Shown here: piece by piece, positions 6,136-14,707 of the stretch
Numbering within the stretch: position 1 is the first letter of the stretch
How the letters are laid out: each line of letters opens with the position of its first letter
From: a virus
DNA: 31,973 bases
IMG/VR virus record: IMGVR_UViG_3300043399_000240
Span: 1-31,973 of that record
Strand: one strand, 5' to 3'
Notes under the pieces: model-generated
What the model was told of the DNA's origin: nothing
Database searches by the model: none
The model's input: the letters and a program-made list of their open reading frames with translations, nothing else
Translations under genes and position numbers: made by a program

Positions 6136-6381
6136 TTAAATTTCTGTTATTGGTGTATCTTCTATTACTTCAAATTCTGTTGGATTTCCTAATATATCTA
6201 ATATTGATTCATCATATACTATAAACCAAAATATAGGATCATTTAATGTTGCTTCATTATAATCAACCCAATAAATAGTTGTATCTTCAGGTGATTTAGG
6301 CAATCCATAATATTCAGCACATTGCTTTCTTGCAACTTGTGCTTCTTGTTCTGTATTATATTTATATCCTTCAATTATCAT
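6136..6381 (-). CDS. small tail-fibre-associated hypothetical protein
   Basis: 81 residues, acidic, with a YKYNTEQEAQVARKQCAEYYG helix near the start and a YWVDYNEA ... FWFIVYDESIL region. Similar small proteins follow tail-fibre genes in Flavobacteriia phages, as far as I recall; no function is known. It is placed 1-3 bp from both neighbours, between the lectin-like tail protein and the holin. It might be a fibre chaperone or a minor virion protein; this is from position only. Confidence 0.6.
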   Translation of the reverse strand: MIIEGYKYNTEQEAQVARKQCAEYYGLPKSPEDTTIYWVDYNEATLNDPIFWFIVYDESILDILGNPTEFEVIEDTPITEI

Positions 6382-6382
6382 T

Positions 6383-7183
6383 TTAATAAATATTAAAGTA
6401 TGAATTTATATTTGTTTCAATTCCAGTTCTGTTAGTTGATTGGTCATTATTATAAAAAATAACTTCCTGTAAAGAACCAAAATTAGTGTTATTAGAATAA
6501 TTACCAATAGTATTTATATTATTTCCTATTGGAGAATTTAAATTTGTAGAAGATATAATAGAATTATTTTTATATATCTGCATTCCTGCTCCAGTTCTCA
6601 ATCCTGTTAATAAAACTTGACTTGTTGTTGTATCTGTTGCATTACTTGTCTGATAATTTGCACTATTACCTTGTAAATAATATTTATTATCAGTCCATAA
6701 AGTAAATAAATATGCGTTTGTTGTACTTGCCAAAGCTAATAACCTTCTACTACTTGCATCTCTTTTGCCTACAAATGATTGATAATGACTTGTATTATAC
6801 AATATACTTGTAATATTAAAGCTGTCATTACTGCCGTCAAATGCTAATCTTGGTTTTGTATTTTGAGTTAATAAAGAACCAGCACTTACAATTTGTGGTT
6901 GATTTGCAGCTGTTGTTTGAATACCATCATTAGCATTACCACTTTGATCATACCATGTAGTAACAAATCCATTTCCAACACCAACAAATGATAATAAACT
7001 TGAAGTATCTAAATCATTTCCAACAAAACCAATATTTTGTTCTGCATTATCACTTGAACGCCTTACTCTAATACAATTACCAGTATATGCAGTTCTTAAT
7101 TTACGAATTGAATAAGCAGTAGTAGCATTAGGATATAAGTCTAAAAGTAATGGTTGTTCAAAAAAATAAGGATTGATTATCAT
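6383..7183 (-). CDS. lectin-like tail protein (arabinofuranosidase-B-like domain)
   Basis: 266 residues. The pattern AYSIRKLRTAYTGNCIRVRR, then DNAEQNIGFVGNDLDTSSLL and VTTWYDQSGNANDG, followed by FDGSND, matches the concanavalin/arabinofuranosidase-B-like fold often found at tail tips of Flavobacteriia phages. The C-terminal half (KYYLQGNSANYQT to the end) completes the beta-sandwich. Catalytic residues for arabinose release were not verified, so binding of a host glycan is as likely as hydrolysis. It sits between a fibre-like structural gene and the holin. A role in receptor recognition is inferred. Confidence 0.72.
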   Translation of the reverse strand: MIINPYFFEQPLLLDLYPNATTAYSIRKLRTAYTGNCIRVRRSSDNAEQNIGFVGNDLDTSSLLSFVGVGNGFVTTWYDQSGNANDGIQTTAANQPQIVSAGSLLTQNTKPRLAFDGSNDSFNITSILYNTSHYQSFVGKRDASSRRLLALASTTNAYLFTLWTDNKYYLQGNSANYQTSNATDTTTSQVLLTGLRTGAGMQIYKNNSIISSTNLNSPIGNNINTIGNYSNNTNFGSLQEVIFYNNDQSTNRTGIETNINSYFNIY

Positions 7184-7184
7184 A

Positions 7185-8534
7185 TTATCTAAAGCCTATT
7201 AAAGTTATTTTTAAACCTTTTGCCGTTCCATTCCCTATTTGATCAATATCAATTGTAATTTCAGAATCATCAGCTAAAGAAGTATCTGATATAACCGCAG
7301 GAATTGCAGCCGTTACACTTGTTTTTTCATTATTGTCAATAGTTAATTTTGTACTTAAAACTGATGTACCATTTTCGTTAATATCCACAGTAAAAATAGA
7401 ACCTGAAGTTTGAGCCGTTGTTAAACTTGCTCTTACTCCAGTCAATGTCATAGCGTGTGGCATTCTAAATGTTACTTTTGCCGTTCCTGTTGTCAATGCC
7501 GTAGTTTCATCACTTGCAGCAGCCTGTATTTCTACTGGAAAGTTTTTATTTTCCCATCTTAAATTAGAAAAGCTATATTGTAAAATTTGATTGTTAGCAG
7601 GAGTAGTTGGGAATGCAACATCATGTAATTCACCTAATTCATAACCATTATCAACCTTTACATATATTTTTCCATGTATAGCGTGAGCATATTCAACATA
7701 ACCGATAACTATTAAATGATTTGGAGCAACAGGCTTTACATTAGTTATTCCACCAAATACAGTAGGGCTTAAATAAAGTATATCACCATCATTCCAAGTT
7801 TCACCCTGTAAAGAACCAGTTGTATTTATTTCGTTAATCCTTCCAACAGTAGTAACAAATCCTTCTTGGTTTCCTAAGATAGTTTCAGTAACAAGTCCAA
7901 TAGTTCCAGCACTGTTAGCATCAGAATCAGCCTTTGCAAGTTTAACACTCAATCTTTGTCCAGTAGCACCACTAATAACAACAGCTTGGTAGTTTGATTC
8001 TTGCAATGTTATTAAAGGAGTAGTCTTATTTACAACTCTAACAATATTTTCTTGTCCTAATTGTAATTTAACATTTCCGCCTTTTAACCCTAAGTCTAAA
8101 GTTCCATCCGCATCATTCCAAACAAATTGACCAGCACCAGCAACATCTGTACTTGATAAATTAAAGTCAAGTATATTGACATTTAACAAGTCATTATTAT
8201 TTAGACTAATGTCATAAATACCAGCTGAATTACCAACTGATAAAACATCTTCTAAATCTTGACTACTGCCACTTAATTCAAAAAAAAAAGAGCTACTAAG
8301 TAGGGAAGCTAACTGATATGCGTTACCATTAAAAGGTATTGCCCCAGCTGGTTCTATTTGTGTATTGTCTATTTGGTCTGCAAATAGTGAAGTCCACTGA
8401 TTAAAACCAAATTTAACGATAATTTCATTTGAACTTACAACATCCAAAGCATTTACTTGAATAAACACTTTAAGTATATTTCCAGAATTGTCTGTTAATA
8501 CTACATTTCCTGTTGACTGTTTTACTATATTCAT
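7185..8534 (-). CDS. tail fibre or appendage structural protein
   Basis: 449 residues, beta-rich, rich in Asn, Thr and Gly. A central part (about 180-330) has the pattern ATGQRLSVKLAKADSD, GTIGLVTETI and LYLSPTVFGGIT, typical of phage fibre or baseplate-wedge repeats. The C-terminal 120 residues form a separate beta domain (KVTFRMPHAMTLTGVRASL) found in many phage tail proteins. Overlap with the next gene is none (1-bp gap). The codons for Phe83-85 lie in a ten-base T run (8280-8289), a possible site of slippage. It probably trimerises and carries or resembles receptor-binding parts. Confidence 0.7.
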   Translation of the reverse strand: MNIVKQSTGNVVLTDNSGNILKVFIQVNALDVVSSNEIIVKFGFNQWTSLFADQIDNTQIEPAGAIPFNGNAYQLASLLSSSFFFELSGSSQDLEDVLSVGNSAGIYDISLNNNDLLNVNILDFNLSSTDVAGAGQFVWNDADGTLDLGLKGGNVKLQLGQENIVRVVNKTTPLITLQESNYQAVVISGATGQRLSVKLAKADSDANSAGTIGLVTETILGNQEGFVTTVGRINEINTTGSLQGETWNDGDILYLSPTVFGGITNVKPVAPNHLIVIGYVEYAHAIHGKIYVKVDNGYELGELHDVAFPTTPANNQILQYSFSNLRWENKNFPVEIQAAASDETTALTTGTAKVTFRMPHAMTLTGVRASLTTAQTSGSIFTVDINENGTSVLSTKLTIDNNEKTSVTAAIPAVISDTSLADDSEITIDIDQIGNGTAKGLKITLIGFR

Positions 8535-8535
8535 T

Positions 8536-9174
8536 TTAGTATAATATTATATTAGTTGAATTGTTTTTACGCGTTCTGCAAGTTCTACAATAGAATCCTG
8601 CTCTTAAAAAATAACCGCACTCATGACCATAACCGCAACCGCAATTATCATCATTCTCACAGCTGTGGCAATCGCAATGTTTAGAATCAAACAAAGGCAA
8701 AGAAGTCTTGTTATCACAAAGATATTTTTCGATTAAAGGTTTTAAATTATCTATTTTCTGAAGTGTGTTATCCTGCATAAACTTAACCGAAGCCAAACCG
8801 CCATTTGAAGCAAACTCACTATCGTTGGTAAAGATACCCTTAGAACTAACTTGAAATGTTAAATAAGGTAAAGCCTCGTAGTAAATAACATAACCTAAGT
8901 ATCTTAAAACGTAGGTAGTCCATAACGCTTCATAAGCAGGATTCAAAGGAAACTTTAAAACGATAGCACCAGCATCTGGGTTGTAATTACTAACTGCCGT
9001 ATTTTGATTAGCGACCATGTCATTATACAAAGCCGTTCCCAAAATAGGAACTATAAAACGCTCTTCCGCACTTTGTATGTGTGGACTGATAATGTTAATA
9101 TCAAATCTCGTATTAACTGGAGCGGCTCTATAAATGCCTGTGTTAACTACTTCTTGTGGTTTAATTAAACTCAT
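8536..9174 (-). CDS. head-tail connector-like protein (DUF6712 type) with Cys-rich tail
   Basis: 212 residues. The first 160 resemble DUF6712-type virion proteins of Bacteroidota phages: ISPHIQSAEERFIVPILG, then LRYLGYVIYYEALPYL and a helical end. It starts on the last base of the portal gene (1-bp overlap), as expected of a head-tail adaptor. Residues about 160-205 form an unusual Cys-rich segment (HCDCHSCENDDNCGCGYG and YCRTCRTRK), with at least eight Cys plus His, likely to bind metal. Role as an adaptor is inferred from position; the Cys-rich tail is unexplained. Confidence 0.68.
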   Translation of the reverse strand: MSLIKPQEVVNTGIYRAAPVNTRFDINIISPHIQSAEERFIVPILGTALYNDMVANQNTAVSNYNPDAGAIVLKFPLNPAYEALWTTYVLRYLGYVIYYEALPYLTFQVSSKGIFTNDSEFASNGGLASVKFMQDNTLQKIDNLKPLIEKYLCDNKTSLPLFDSKHCDCHSCENDDNCGCGYGHECGYFLRAGFYCRTCRTRKNNSTNIILY

Positions 9175-10592
9175 TATGCGCCAAGTTTTTGTTCAGGTAA
9201 AGGTTGTGTATCTAATCCAGTATTTTCTTTTTGTAAAGGCTGAAACCCTAACTCCGCTCTTTGCTCATCCATTGTCAATACAGCTTTAATATCTAAATCT
9301 CCAGCAAAAGAAACTGGCATAGGTTTAGCAATATCCAAAGCTATATTCGACCAATTCTTACCAAAGAATTTAGCAGCATCTTGAATAACTGGATTCAAAA
9401 ACTTAGTTAAAAATAGTCTTTGGGTTGGTCTAATAACCGTATTGTAAACGATATCAAACTCACTTCTAATTTGTTGGTTAGAACCTAAGCTGCCAGACGT
9501 TCTAAGACCAGTTAAACTCATAGTCCAACGATGTGCAGAAATAATAGCTTGTTGTGCAATGTTCTGTAATTGCATAAACTCACCATCATAACTATTATTC
9601 AAAACTTGAACGTCTGACTTATAAGAGTTATCTCTTAAAGCCTGAATAAACATCTTTGAATTATTTCCAGTGCCAGTAAAACAATCGCGCATTGCTCTAA
9701 CTACCTCTTGTGCCTCTTCTTGATTTGTCGAACCGTATAAAGATATAATTGCACTCGGTGTGAAACCGTTTTCAAACTTACTTTGATTGAACTTAGGAAT
9801 ACGATATTCCAATTCAGACCATATCTTTGCACTTACCCAATCAGGTATTCCCCAATATACCAATGTAGGTTCATAGTTCTTTAAGTGAATAATAGATTTT
9901 TCTACACCATCGAATTTCTCAAAGTGTGGAAATAAAGGTAAATCAATAGGATCTTTTGGTGTAATTACATAGTGCTGCTCAAACTCAGAACTTATGCCAA
10001 TATGAGTAGGATATAATTCATCTTTACCAGCTTTCTTAGGTCTGCACCATGTAATTGGTAGCAAACGCATTGTATATTTTAGCGTTTTTCCTACTTTAAT
10101 TCGCTGTAATTCGATAAAAGCATTACCAAAACTTGCAAAATCTTTGAAAATTTTTCCACTAAGTTCCTCGATACTCTCATTCTCAAAATTTACATTAGAC
10201 AAAAAGTCGTTTATTTCTTGTTCTTGCTCTATCGTTATTGTCTGGTTTTCTATTCTTTGTTCCTTAAGGCTTGATAGCACACTAAGAGAAGAAGCAGGTA
10301 CGCTATAAAACCCATCCCCTAAACTATAATTAACTTTTTGCTGAATGATTGATGCCGTTGTTGGCGAATTATTACAGATAGCTTGAATCCTATCTAAACG
10401 CCAAAGGTCGTAAGTATTAAATGGTAAATACTCTACGACTGTTGTGTCGAGAAATTCCTTTGTAGGTTCTCTAAATATATCATCAACTAAAAAAGGGCGA
10501 ACGCCAAGTTGAACACCTGTCCACGCGTGTACTTTGTTCGAGATGGTAGGATTCACATTGGGTCTATTCGCCCTCAGATTTGATTTCTTCAT
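9174..10592 (-). CDS. phage portal protein
   Basis: 472 residues, normal portal size. It has the long conserved order of a portal: N-terminal arm, the stretch LPFNTYDLWRLDRIQAICN, a central block ending in ALRDNSYKSDVQVLNN, then the helical segment SEFDIVYNTVIRPTQRLFLTKFL with the C-terminal crown (FQPLQKENTGLDT). Known role: dodecameric gate for DNA entry and the assembly start of the head. Unusually it lies downstream of the capsid gene, and is separated from the terminase by about 17 kb of tail and accessory genes. It overlaps the preceding small gene by 29 bp. Confidence 0.85.
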   Translation of the reverse strand: MKKSNLRANRPNVNPTISNKVHAWTGVQLGVRPFLVDDIFREPTKEFLDTTVVEYLPFNTYDLWRLDRIQAICNNSPTTASIIQQKVNYSLGDGFYSVPASSLSVLSSLKEQRIENQTITIEQEQEINDFLSNVNFENESIEELSGKIFKDFASFGNAFIELQRIKVGKTLKYTMRLLPITWCRPKKAGKDELYPTHIGISSEFEQHYVITPKDPIDLPLFPHFEKFDGVEKSIIHLKNYEPTLVYWGIPDWVSAKIWSELEYRIPKFNQSKFENGFTPSAIISLYGSTNQEEAQEVVRAMRDCFTGTGNNSKMFIQALRDNSYKSDVQVLNNSYDGEFMQLQNIAQQAIISAHRWTMSLTGLRTSGSLGSNQQIRSEFDIVYNTVIRPTQRLFLTKFLNPVIQDAAKFFGKNWSNIALDIAKPMPVSFAGDLDIKAVLTMDEQRAELGFQPLQKENTGLDTQPLPEQKLGA

Positions 10593-10764
10593 ATTCTAAA
10601 TTATCTACTTGTTTGTTTTTTACTTTTTTTTTGTCAACAATTATAGCTTCATGACCTAAATGATAAAGATGCTCTAACTGTTCTTGACTTGCATCCTTTA
10701 AATTTACTTTAAATTTTGAACAAACAACAAAACAATTTAAGAATTTTTCGTCTACTTTAAACAT
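10564..10764 (-). CDS. small portal-associated hypothetical protein
   Basis: 66 residues. A beta strand with Cys (FLNCFVVCSKFKVNL) is followed by DASQEQLEHLYHLGHEAI and a very basic then acidic tail (DKKKVKNKQ ... EEIKSEGE). Similar short proteins with an SQEQL-L-x-x-GH motif occur beside portals of Bacteroidota phages, I believe; function unknown. A nine-base A run (reverse of 10624-10632) encodes the Lys triplet. It overlaps the portal start by 29 bp, which suggests translational coupling. Confidence 0.58.
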   Translation of the reverse strand: MFKVDEKFLNCFVVCSKFKVNLKDASQEQLEHLYHLGHEAIIVDKKKVKNKQVDNLEYEEIKSEGE

Positions 10765-10777
10765 ATCTTTTAATTTT

Positions 10778-10802
10778 AAAAAGGGTGGCTATTACACCAC
10801 CC
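10778..10802 (-). terminator. rho-independent terminator after the putative tail tube gene
   Basis: On the minus strand GGGTGG (10802-10797) pairs with CCACCC (10788-10783), with a possible T-G closing pair, followed by five T (10782-10778). It sits 28 bp past the stop codon of 10830-11363 and before the portal block. Partial termination here would give more capsid and tube than portal and connector mRNA. Confidence 0.75.
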
Positions 10803-10829
10803 CCGATATATAACGAACAAAGCAAGAGA

Positions 10830-11363
10830 TTAAACTGGAATAACAACCGCAGGGTCTACTGGCCATGCCAATGCAGTACCGCGAGAAACCAAAGTAATAG
10901 ACGCTTGGTTCTGGTCATTTATAGCAGTACCAGTTGTTGTTTCAAATGCAGTCAATTGAGCAGGAAAGTGAACACCGTTATTACTCAAAGATTGAGGAAC
11001 GCCCCAAATCCAACGTGAACCATTGTTCTCTTCGTGAATAACCACGAATCCACAACAACAAGCTTTTAACTCATCGATAGCCTCTTTAACATCTTGGGAG
11101 TGACAAGGGAACACACCAGTCAAAGTCTGTGTAACAACAGTGTTACAATTTGTTCTTTCACCAGCTTCAACCCAGCTACCTGTTTCTTGGTAAGGAGTGA
11201 ACTCATAAAACTTAGCCAAACCGTTCATAGTTATGGCAGTCAATTCACCTGAAGTGAATGTAAGTGAAGTTATATCTCCAATAGATGCCAACCAGAACTT
11301 GTTAAGACCGCCTGAGCAACTTGTAGAACAACTAACACTATATCCAGAAGTTAAACAACTCAT
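10830..11363 (-). CDS. putative major tail tube protein
   Basis: 177 residues, Cys-rich N-terminus (SCLTSGYSVSCSTSCSGG), then alternating beta strands: FWLASIGDITSLTF, GELTAITMNGLAKFYEF and VVTQTLTGVFPCHSQDVKEAID. The pattern of a small abundant beta-barrel whose late part carries the phrase VIHEENNGSRWIWGV resembles tail-tube-like virion proteins of Bacteroidota phages. It lies between the major capsid gene and the portal and is bounded by hairpins on both sides, fitting high expression. It could instead be a decoration or head-completion protein; I rate the tube call moderate. Confidence 0.5.
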   Translation of the reverse strand: MSCLTSGYSVSCSTSCSGGLNKFWLASIGDITSLTFTSGELTAITMNGLAKFYEFTPYQETGSWVEAGERTNCNTVVTQTLTGVFPCHSQDVKEAIDELKACCCGFVVIHEENNGSRWIWGVPQSLSNNGVHFPAQLTAFETTTGTAINDQNQASITLVSRGTALAWPVDPAVVIPV

Positions 11364-11395
11364 ATATATTTAGTTTATTATAATTAAAGAATATA

Positions 11396-11415
11396 GGGGG
11401 TATATTTCAACCCCC
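11396..11415. promoter_or_regulatory. GC-rich hairpin between capsid and putative tube genes
   Basis: GGGGGT 11396-11401 pairs with ACCCCC 11410-11415 with an 8-nt loop. On the plus strand an eight-base T run follows (11417-11424), but no plus-strand gene ends there; on the minus strand the hairpin is followed by TATATTCTTT, a weaker U tract. It may act as a bidirectional terminator, a partial attenuator or an mRNA-stabilising 3' structure for the capsid message. Confidence 0.6.
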
Positions 11416-11422
11416 ATTTTTT

Positions 11423-12412
11423 TTAGTATGCTACTGTAATCAATTCGTTATGCTTATAGTTAAAGCCTAAGTAGAATTTGATTTTAGCTTTCAATTTTTC
11501 AGTTTCCCAATCCTGCCAAGCTTGAACTTGGTTAAGTGGAGAAGTAACATCAGTACCCATTACTAAGTTATCACGCTTAGTATATAGTACATAGTTAGCA
11601 TCATTGATTCCTTGATATGCAGCTGCATAACCTTGCCAATCGTACATAGGCTTAACTTCAATACCATTGAATGTCAACCTTGAAGTTCCATTCATTAACA
11701 ATTCAAGGTGCATATTAGAAGAGATACCGTTGTTTTGTAAGTCTTGTAGGTATTGTCTGTAAACGTTAGCAGATACTAACATTACTTTCTCAGCTTCAGG
11801 AACTGCACTAAGAACGTTAGAAGCATTTTCCCAAACAGCAGTCAATAGATCAATGCCATCACCTGCTCCCAAAGGAACACCAGAGTTAGAGTTGATGTAA
11901 GGAACTAAGTTAAGAGCAACCAAGTTAGGAATGTAAACAGACCACATACCATCTACGATATTAACATCGTTGTTAGCACTTGACTTATCACCAAAGAATG
12001 AAAGAAGTAGGGCTTGTTTGCGGACTGCCTGTTGCATTCTTGTCAACAATAAGTCCATAAAGATAGTACCTTCAAGGTTGTCGATTTGAGTTCCTTTCTT
12101 AAGCAATTGCTTATAAACTGTATCTTTAAATTCATCAAAACAAAGTTCAACGTTTGCCTTTACAAATTCAGTTTCGATACATCTTTCAAAGATAGACATT
12201 GAACCTTTTGGTGTCCATCCACAACCATCACCAAGTTGTAGGATATTTTCCATTGCACCTACATAACCGATGTTTTGCTTCTTGTTAACAAGTAACATAG
12301 TATCGAAAATCTCGTCTACTTCCGCATCAAAAAATACTGGTTTTAGCAAAAGTTCTTGAGCCTGTTCGCCAATCAAATTGATATTGAACTGACCGTTTTC
12401 ATATATAGCCAT
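11423..12412 (-). CDS. major capsid protein (HK97-fold type)
   Basis: 329 residues, a normal HK97-type capsid size. N-terminal arm with LLKPVFFDAEVDEIFDTMLLV, an E-loop-like region (GDGCGWTPKG), a helical spine (FMDLLLTRMQQAVRKQALLL) and a P-domain/A-domain end with FNGIEVKPMYDWQGY and a final KFYLGFNYKHNELITVAY. It follows the protease/scaffold and decoration genes. It begins with an A-rich leader. Known role: forms the icosahedral shell, usually matured by the protease of the same cluster. No recognised delta-domain cleavage site was verified. Confidence 0.8.
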   Translation of the reverse strand: MAIYENGQFNINLIGEQAQELLLKPVFFDAEVDEIFDTMLLVNKKQNIGYVGAMENILQLGDGCGWTPKGSMSIFERCIETEFVKANVELCFDEFKDTVYKQLLKKGTQIDNLEGTIFMDLLLTRMQQAVRKQALLLSFFGDKSSANNDVNIVDGMWSVYIPNLVALNLVPYINSNSGVPLGAGDGIDLLTAVWENASNVLSAVPEAEKVMLVSANVYRQYLQDLQNNGISSNMHLELLMNGTSRLTFNGIEVKPMYDWQGYAAAYQGINDANYVLYTKRDNLVMGTDVTSPLNQVQAWQDWETEKLKAKIKFYLGFNYKHNELITVAY

Positions 12413-12445
12413 AATATTATTTTTAAATTTTAAATGTTAATTAAA

Positions 12446-13249
12446 TTAAACCAAAGTGTAATCGATTGTAATTGTATAAGGATCATTTATTCCATCACTA
12501 TTGATAGTAATATCACCTGTATAAGAACCAGCAGAACCAGAAGAATCTACATTACCACTTAGTGTAATTGAGCTGTTTGGATAAATAACACCAGCAAATT
12601 GAGGCAATGTAAAATCAAGTATATCACCTGTGAATGAAACTGAACTAATAGTTAAAACAGAAGCACCTGTATTTTTAACTACAATGCTAAAAGATTCTTT
12701 AACTCCACCAGCAGCAAAGCTACCTAAGTCATAAGTTCCACCGTTAGCAACAGAAGTAGTTCCATCAGCTTCGTAAACTGCAACAACTGGAGCATTCAAA
12801 GCTAATGTGTTAACTGTTTGTGTTCCAGATGCAGGTAAATAAGGGAAGTCATATTCAACCATACAAGGGCAATCAACAGCAGCATTTGCATTTACTTCAA
12901 ATACTACATTAACAGTCCATAGTACATTTGAATCTAATCCAGTTACATCAACTGATAAAGATGAAATTGAAGTTGTACCAACAGCAGTAGCAAAATGTCC
13001 TAAACCATCAGTTACAATAACCTTTGCATAACGAGCAGTAATTGTAGAATCAAATGAAATATCAAATGTTCCACCCATGCCATTATAACCGTATTCAGCT
13101 ACTAAAGCCAATTCAGTATTATCGCAACATCCAGATTTTTTAATCTTAAGGATTTCAGCGTTTGCAGGGTTTGCAAGTGGGTTAGTTCTTGAAAAGAAAA
13201 ATTCTTGACTGTTGCCCTCTTGATAAAAGTTTTCTTTATTAAAAGCCAT
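12446..13249 (-). CDS. capsid-associated decoration protein with C-terminal Ig/HYDIN-like domain
   Basis: 267 residues, beta-rich. The first about 140 have two Cys pairs (SGCCDNTELALV, DCPCMVEYDFP). The rest, from about 165, is an Ig-like fold of the HYDIN/DUF1573 kind: GGTYDLGSFAAGGVKESFSI, VVKNTGASVLTISSVSFTG, then GDITINSDGINDPYTITIDY. Such domains in phages bind glycans or stick out of the head. It lies between scaffold and capsid genes, which fits a decoration or head-fibre protein. The host-surface adhesion role is inference. Confidence 0.62.
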   Translation of the reverse strand: MAFNKENFYQEGNSQEFFFSRTNPLANPANAEILKIKKSGCCDNTELALVAEYGYNGMGGTFDISFDSTITARYAKVIVTDGLGHFATAVGTTSISSLSVDVTGLDSNVLWTVNVVFEVNANAAVDCPCMVEYDFPYLPASGTQTVNTLALNAPVVAVYEADGTTSVANGGTYDLGSFAAGGVKESFSIVVKNTGASVLTISSVSFTGDILDFTLPQFAGVIYPNSSITLSGNVDSSGSAGSYTGDITINSDGINDPYTITIDYTLV

Positions 13250-13260
13250 TTTTTTAGAGT

Positions 13261-13719
13261 TTATTTATTTAACAATGATTTGATAAACGTAGACGCTTGT
13301 ATAATCTGGTCTTGAGTAAATTTATTCTTTACAGATGATCCAGTATTTTCTGATTTGTAGCTAATTTTAGCGAATGCTTTAGCTTGAGCCTCTTCCATTT
13401 GCTTAGTCTTTTCCTCAATAACTACTTCTTTCTCTTTCATCATATCTTCTTGAGATTTGATCTTTTCTTTCATACCAGCCATTTCGGTAGACATAGCTTC
13501 TTTTTCAGCTTCAAGTTCAGCAATTTTCTTTTGATAGTATGCAATCTTTTCTTCTGGAGTATAGCTTTCGAAATCCTTTTCTTCTTGAGAGATTTCTATT
13601 TCCAACCCATCTTCAGCCTTTGGTTCTTCAATAACTGTCATGTCTTTTTCTTCGACTATTTCAGCCTTGAAACCAAAAACAGACGCAATACTTTGTAACA
13701 AAGTTTTTTTGTCGTTCAT
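13261..13719 (-). CDS. probable internally initiated scaffold (nested in frame)
   Basis: Met313 of the larger protein begins MNDKKTLLQSIASVFGF, which resembles the N-terminus of free-standing scaffolds in related phages, and the codon is preceded by an A-rich leader (AAAATTAAAAACAGT) that fits Bacteroidota translation starts. The product would be 152 residues, acidic and coiled-coil. Lambda C/Nu3 gives the known precedent for a protease with a nested in-frame scaffold. No experiment backs this start; it is an inference from homology-like pattern and leader. Confidence 0.5.
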   Translation of the reverse strand: MNDKKTLLQSIASVFGFKAEIVEEKDMTVIEEPKAEDGLEIEISQEEKDFESYTPEEKIAYYQKKIAELEAEKEAMSTEMAGMKEKIKSQEDMMKEKEVVIEEKTKQMEEAQAKAFAKISYKSENTGSSVKNKFTQDQIIQASTFIKSLLNK

Positions 13720-14655
13720 ACTGTTTTTAATTTTAGGAATGTTTTTGAATTTAGATTCAGCACGTACCTTATTAAATACGGCTTCATAATTTTTATAATC
13801 AGGTATTTGTGTCTCGTCCATAATGTAGTCAGCAAATCCATAGTCGACAGCTTCCTGTGCCGTTAACCATGTTTCCTCTGCCATCATATTTCTAATATAA
13901 GCCTTAGTATCATCAATACTATTATTTATTAACTTGCCTTTGCTTTCCATTTGAGCCGTATAGATGTTAACCATTTGCTCATCTACCCTATTAAGCAACT
14001 CAACGGTTTTTGATATTTGCTTTGCATTTCCTTCAGCTCCTGACCAAGCTGAATGAATCATAAAAAAGCTATTAGATGTTAGTATCTTTTCATCAGCTGC
14101 TAAGAATACAACTGTTGCAGCACTTGCCACAATGCCTATTCCTTTAGCCGTTGTTTTGCCTTTATAACTGCTAATCATTGCAGCCATAGTTAAACCCTCA
14201 AAGTAAGAACCTCCTTCAGATGCAATGTTAAAAGTAACATCTAAACCATTAGCGTTTTCAAGTTCTGCTTTAAGGTTTTGAGCATTTGCCTCCGTGTATT
14301 GGTCAATCGCTCCTATGATATCTATTTCTGTCATGTTCTTTACAGCTTCTTTGTCTATTTGTTCTGATTTTCTAATAGCCCAGTCAATCCCTTCAGTTCC
14401 GCCCCACGCATCCCACATTAAACCGCCACAACCCTCTTCATAAGGTACATCCTTATTTTGTCTATGTCTATTGAATGAAGCCATACGTTTAACCGTATCA
14501 GCTGAAATACCCTCACCCTTTGCTAACTGGTTTGCTCTTGCCCATCCAACAGGAGTACCGCAATCATTCTTATTATCGGTTTCCTCTCTAAACTTCAAAG
14601 CACGTTTAGCGTTCTCACTTGCAGCCTTTGGATAGTCGTTATAAGTATCAGCCAT
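13261..14655 (-). CDS. ClpP-like prohead protease fused to scaffold
   Basis: 464 residues in three parts. Residues 1-105: phage-type domain with PKAASENAKRALKFREE, CGTPVGWARANQLAKG and RMASFNRHR, as in XkdF-like proteins. Residues 109-280: ClpP/S14-like protease, with GGS at 148-150, nucleophile Ser178 in GIVASAAT and catalytic His201 in FFMIHSAW. Residues 313-464: acidic, then a long coiled coil (about 365-430) as in scaffolds. Known role of the class: assembly of the procapsid followed by proteolysis of the scaffold. The promoter-like TAATTTTG at 14659-14666 is too near the start to be used safely. A nested scaffold start is listed separately. Confidence 0.82.
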   Translation of the reverse strand: MADTYNDYPKAASENAKRALKFREETDNKNDCGTPVGWARANQLAKGEGISADTVKRMASFNRHRQNKDVPYEEGCGGLMWDAWGGTEGIDWAIRKSEQIDKEAVKNMTEIDIIGAIDQYTEANAQNLKAELENANGLDVTFNIASEGGSYFEGLTMAAMISSYKGKTTAKGIGIVASAATVVFLAADEKILTSNSFFMIHSAWSGAEGNAKQISKTVELLNRVDEQMVNIYTAQMESKGKLINNSIDDTKAYIRNMMAEETWLTAQEAVDYGFADYIMDETQIPDYKNYEAVFNKVRAESKFKNIPKIKNSMNDKKTLLQSIASVFGFKAEIVEEKDMTVIEEPKAEDGLEIEISQEEKDFESYTPEEKIAYYQKKIAELEAEKEAMSTEMAGMKEKIKSQEDMMKEKEVVIEEKTKQMEEAQAKAFAKISYKSENTGSSVKNKFTQDQIIQASTFIKSLLNK

Positions 14656-14707
14656 GCTACAAAATTAAATTTGGTATATTCTAAAAAATAATGATTTGTG
14701 TAAATAC

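Noticed and set aside
10624-10632. A9 run as a second frameshift site before the portal
   Set aside because: The -1 frame meets a TAA right after the run, and no downstream open frame is joined.
13384-13698. Plus-strand Phe/Leu-rich frame inside the scaffold region
   Set aside because: Mirror of the Lys/Glu-rich coiled coil on the minus strand; no domain pattern.
14656-14707. TAATTTTG promoter-like box just before the protease/scaffold gene
   Set aside because: No TTTG box at the right spacing, and a start of transcription there would fall at or inside the start codon of the recognised domain.
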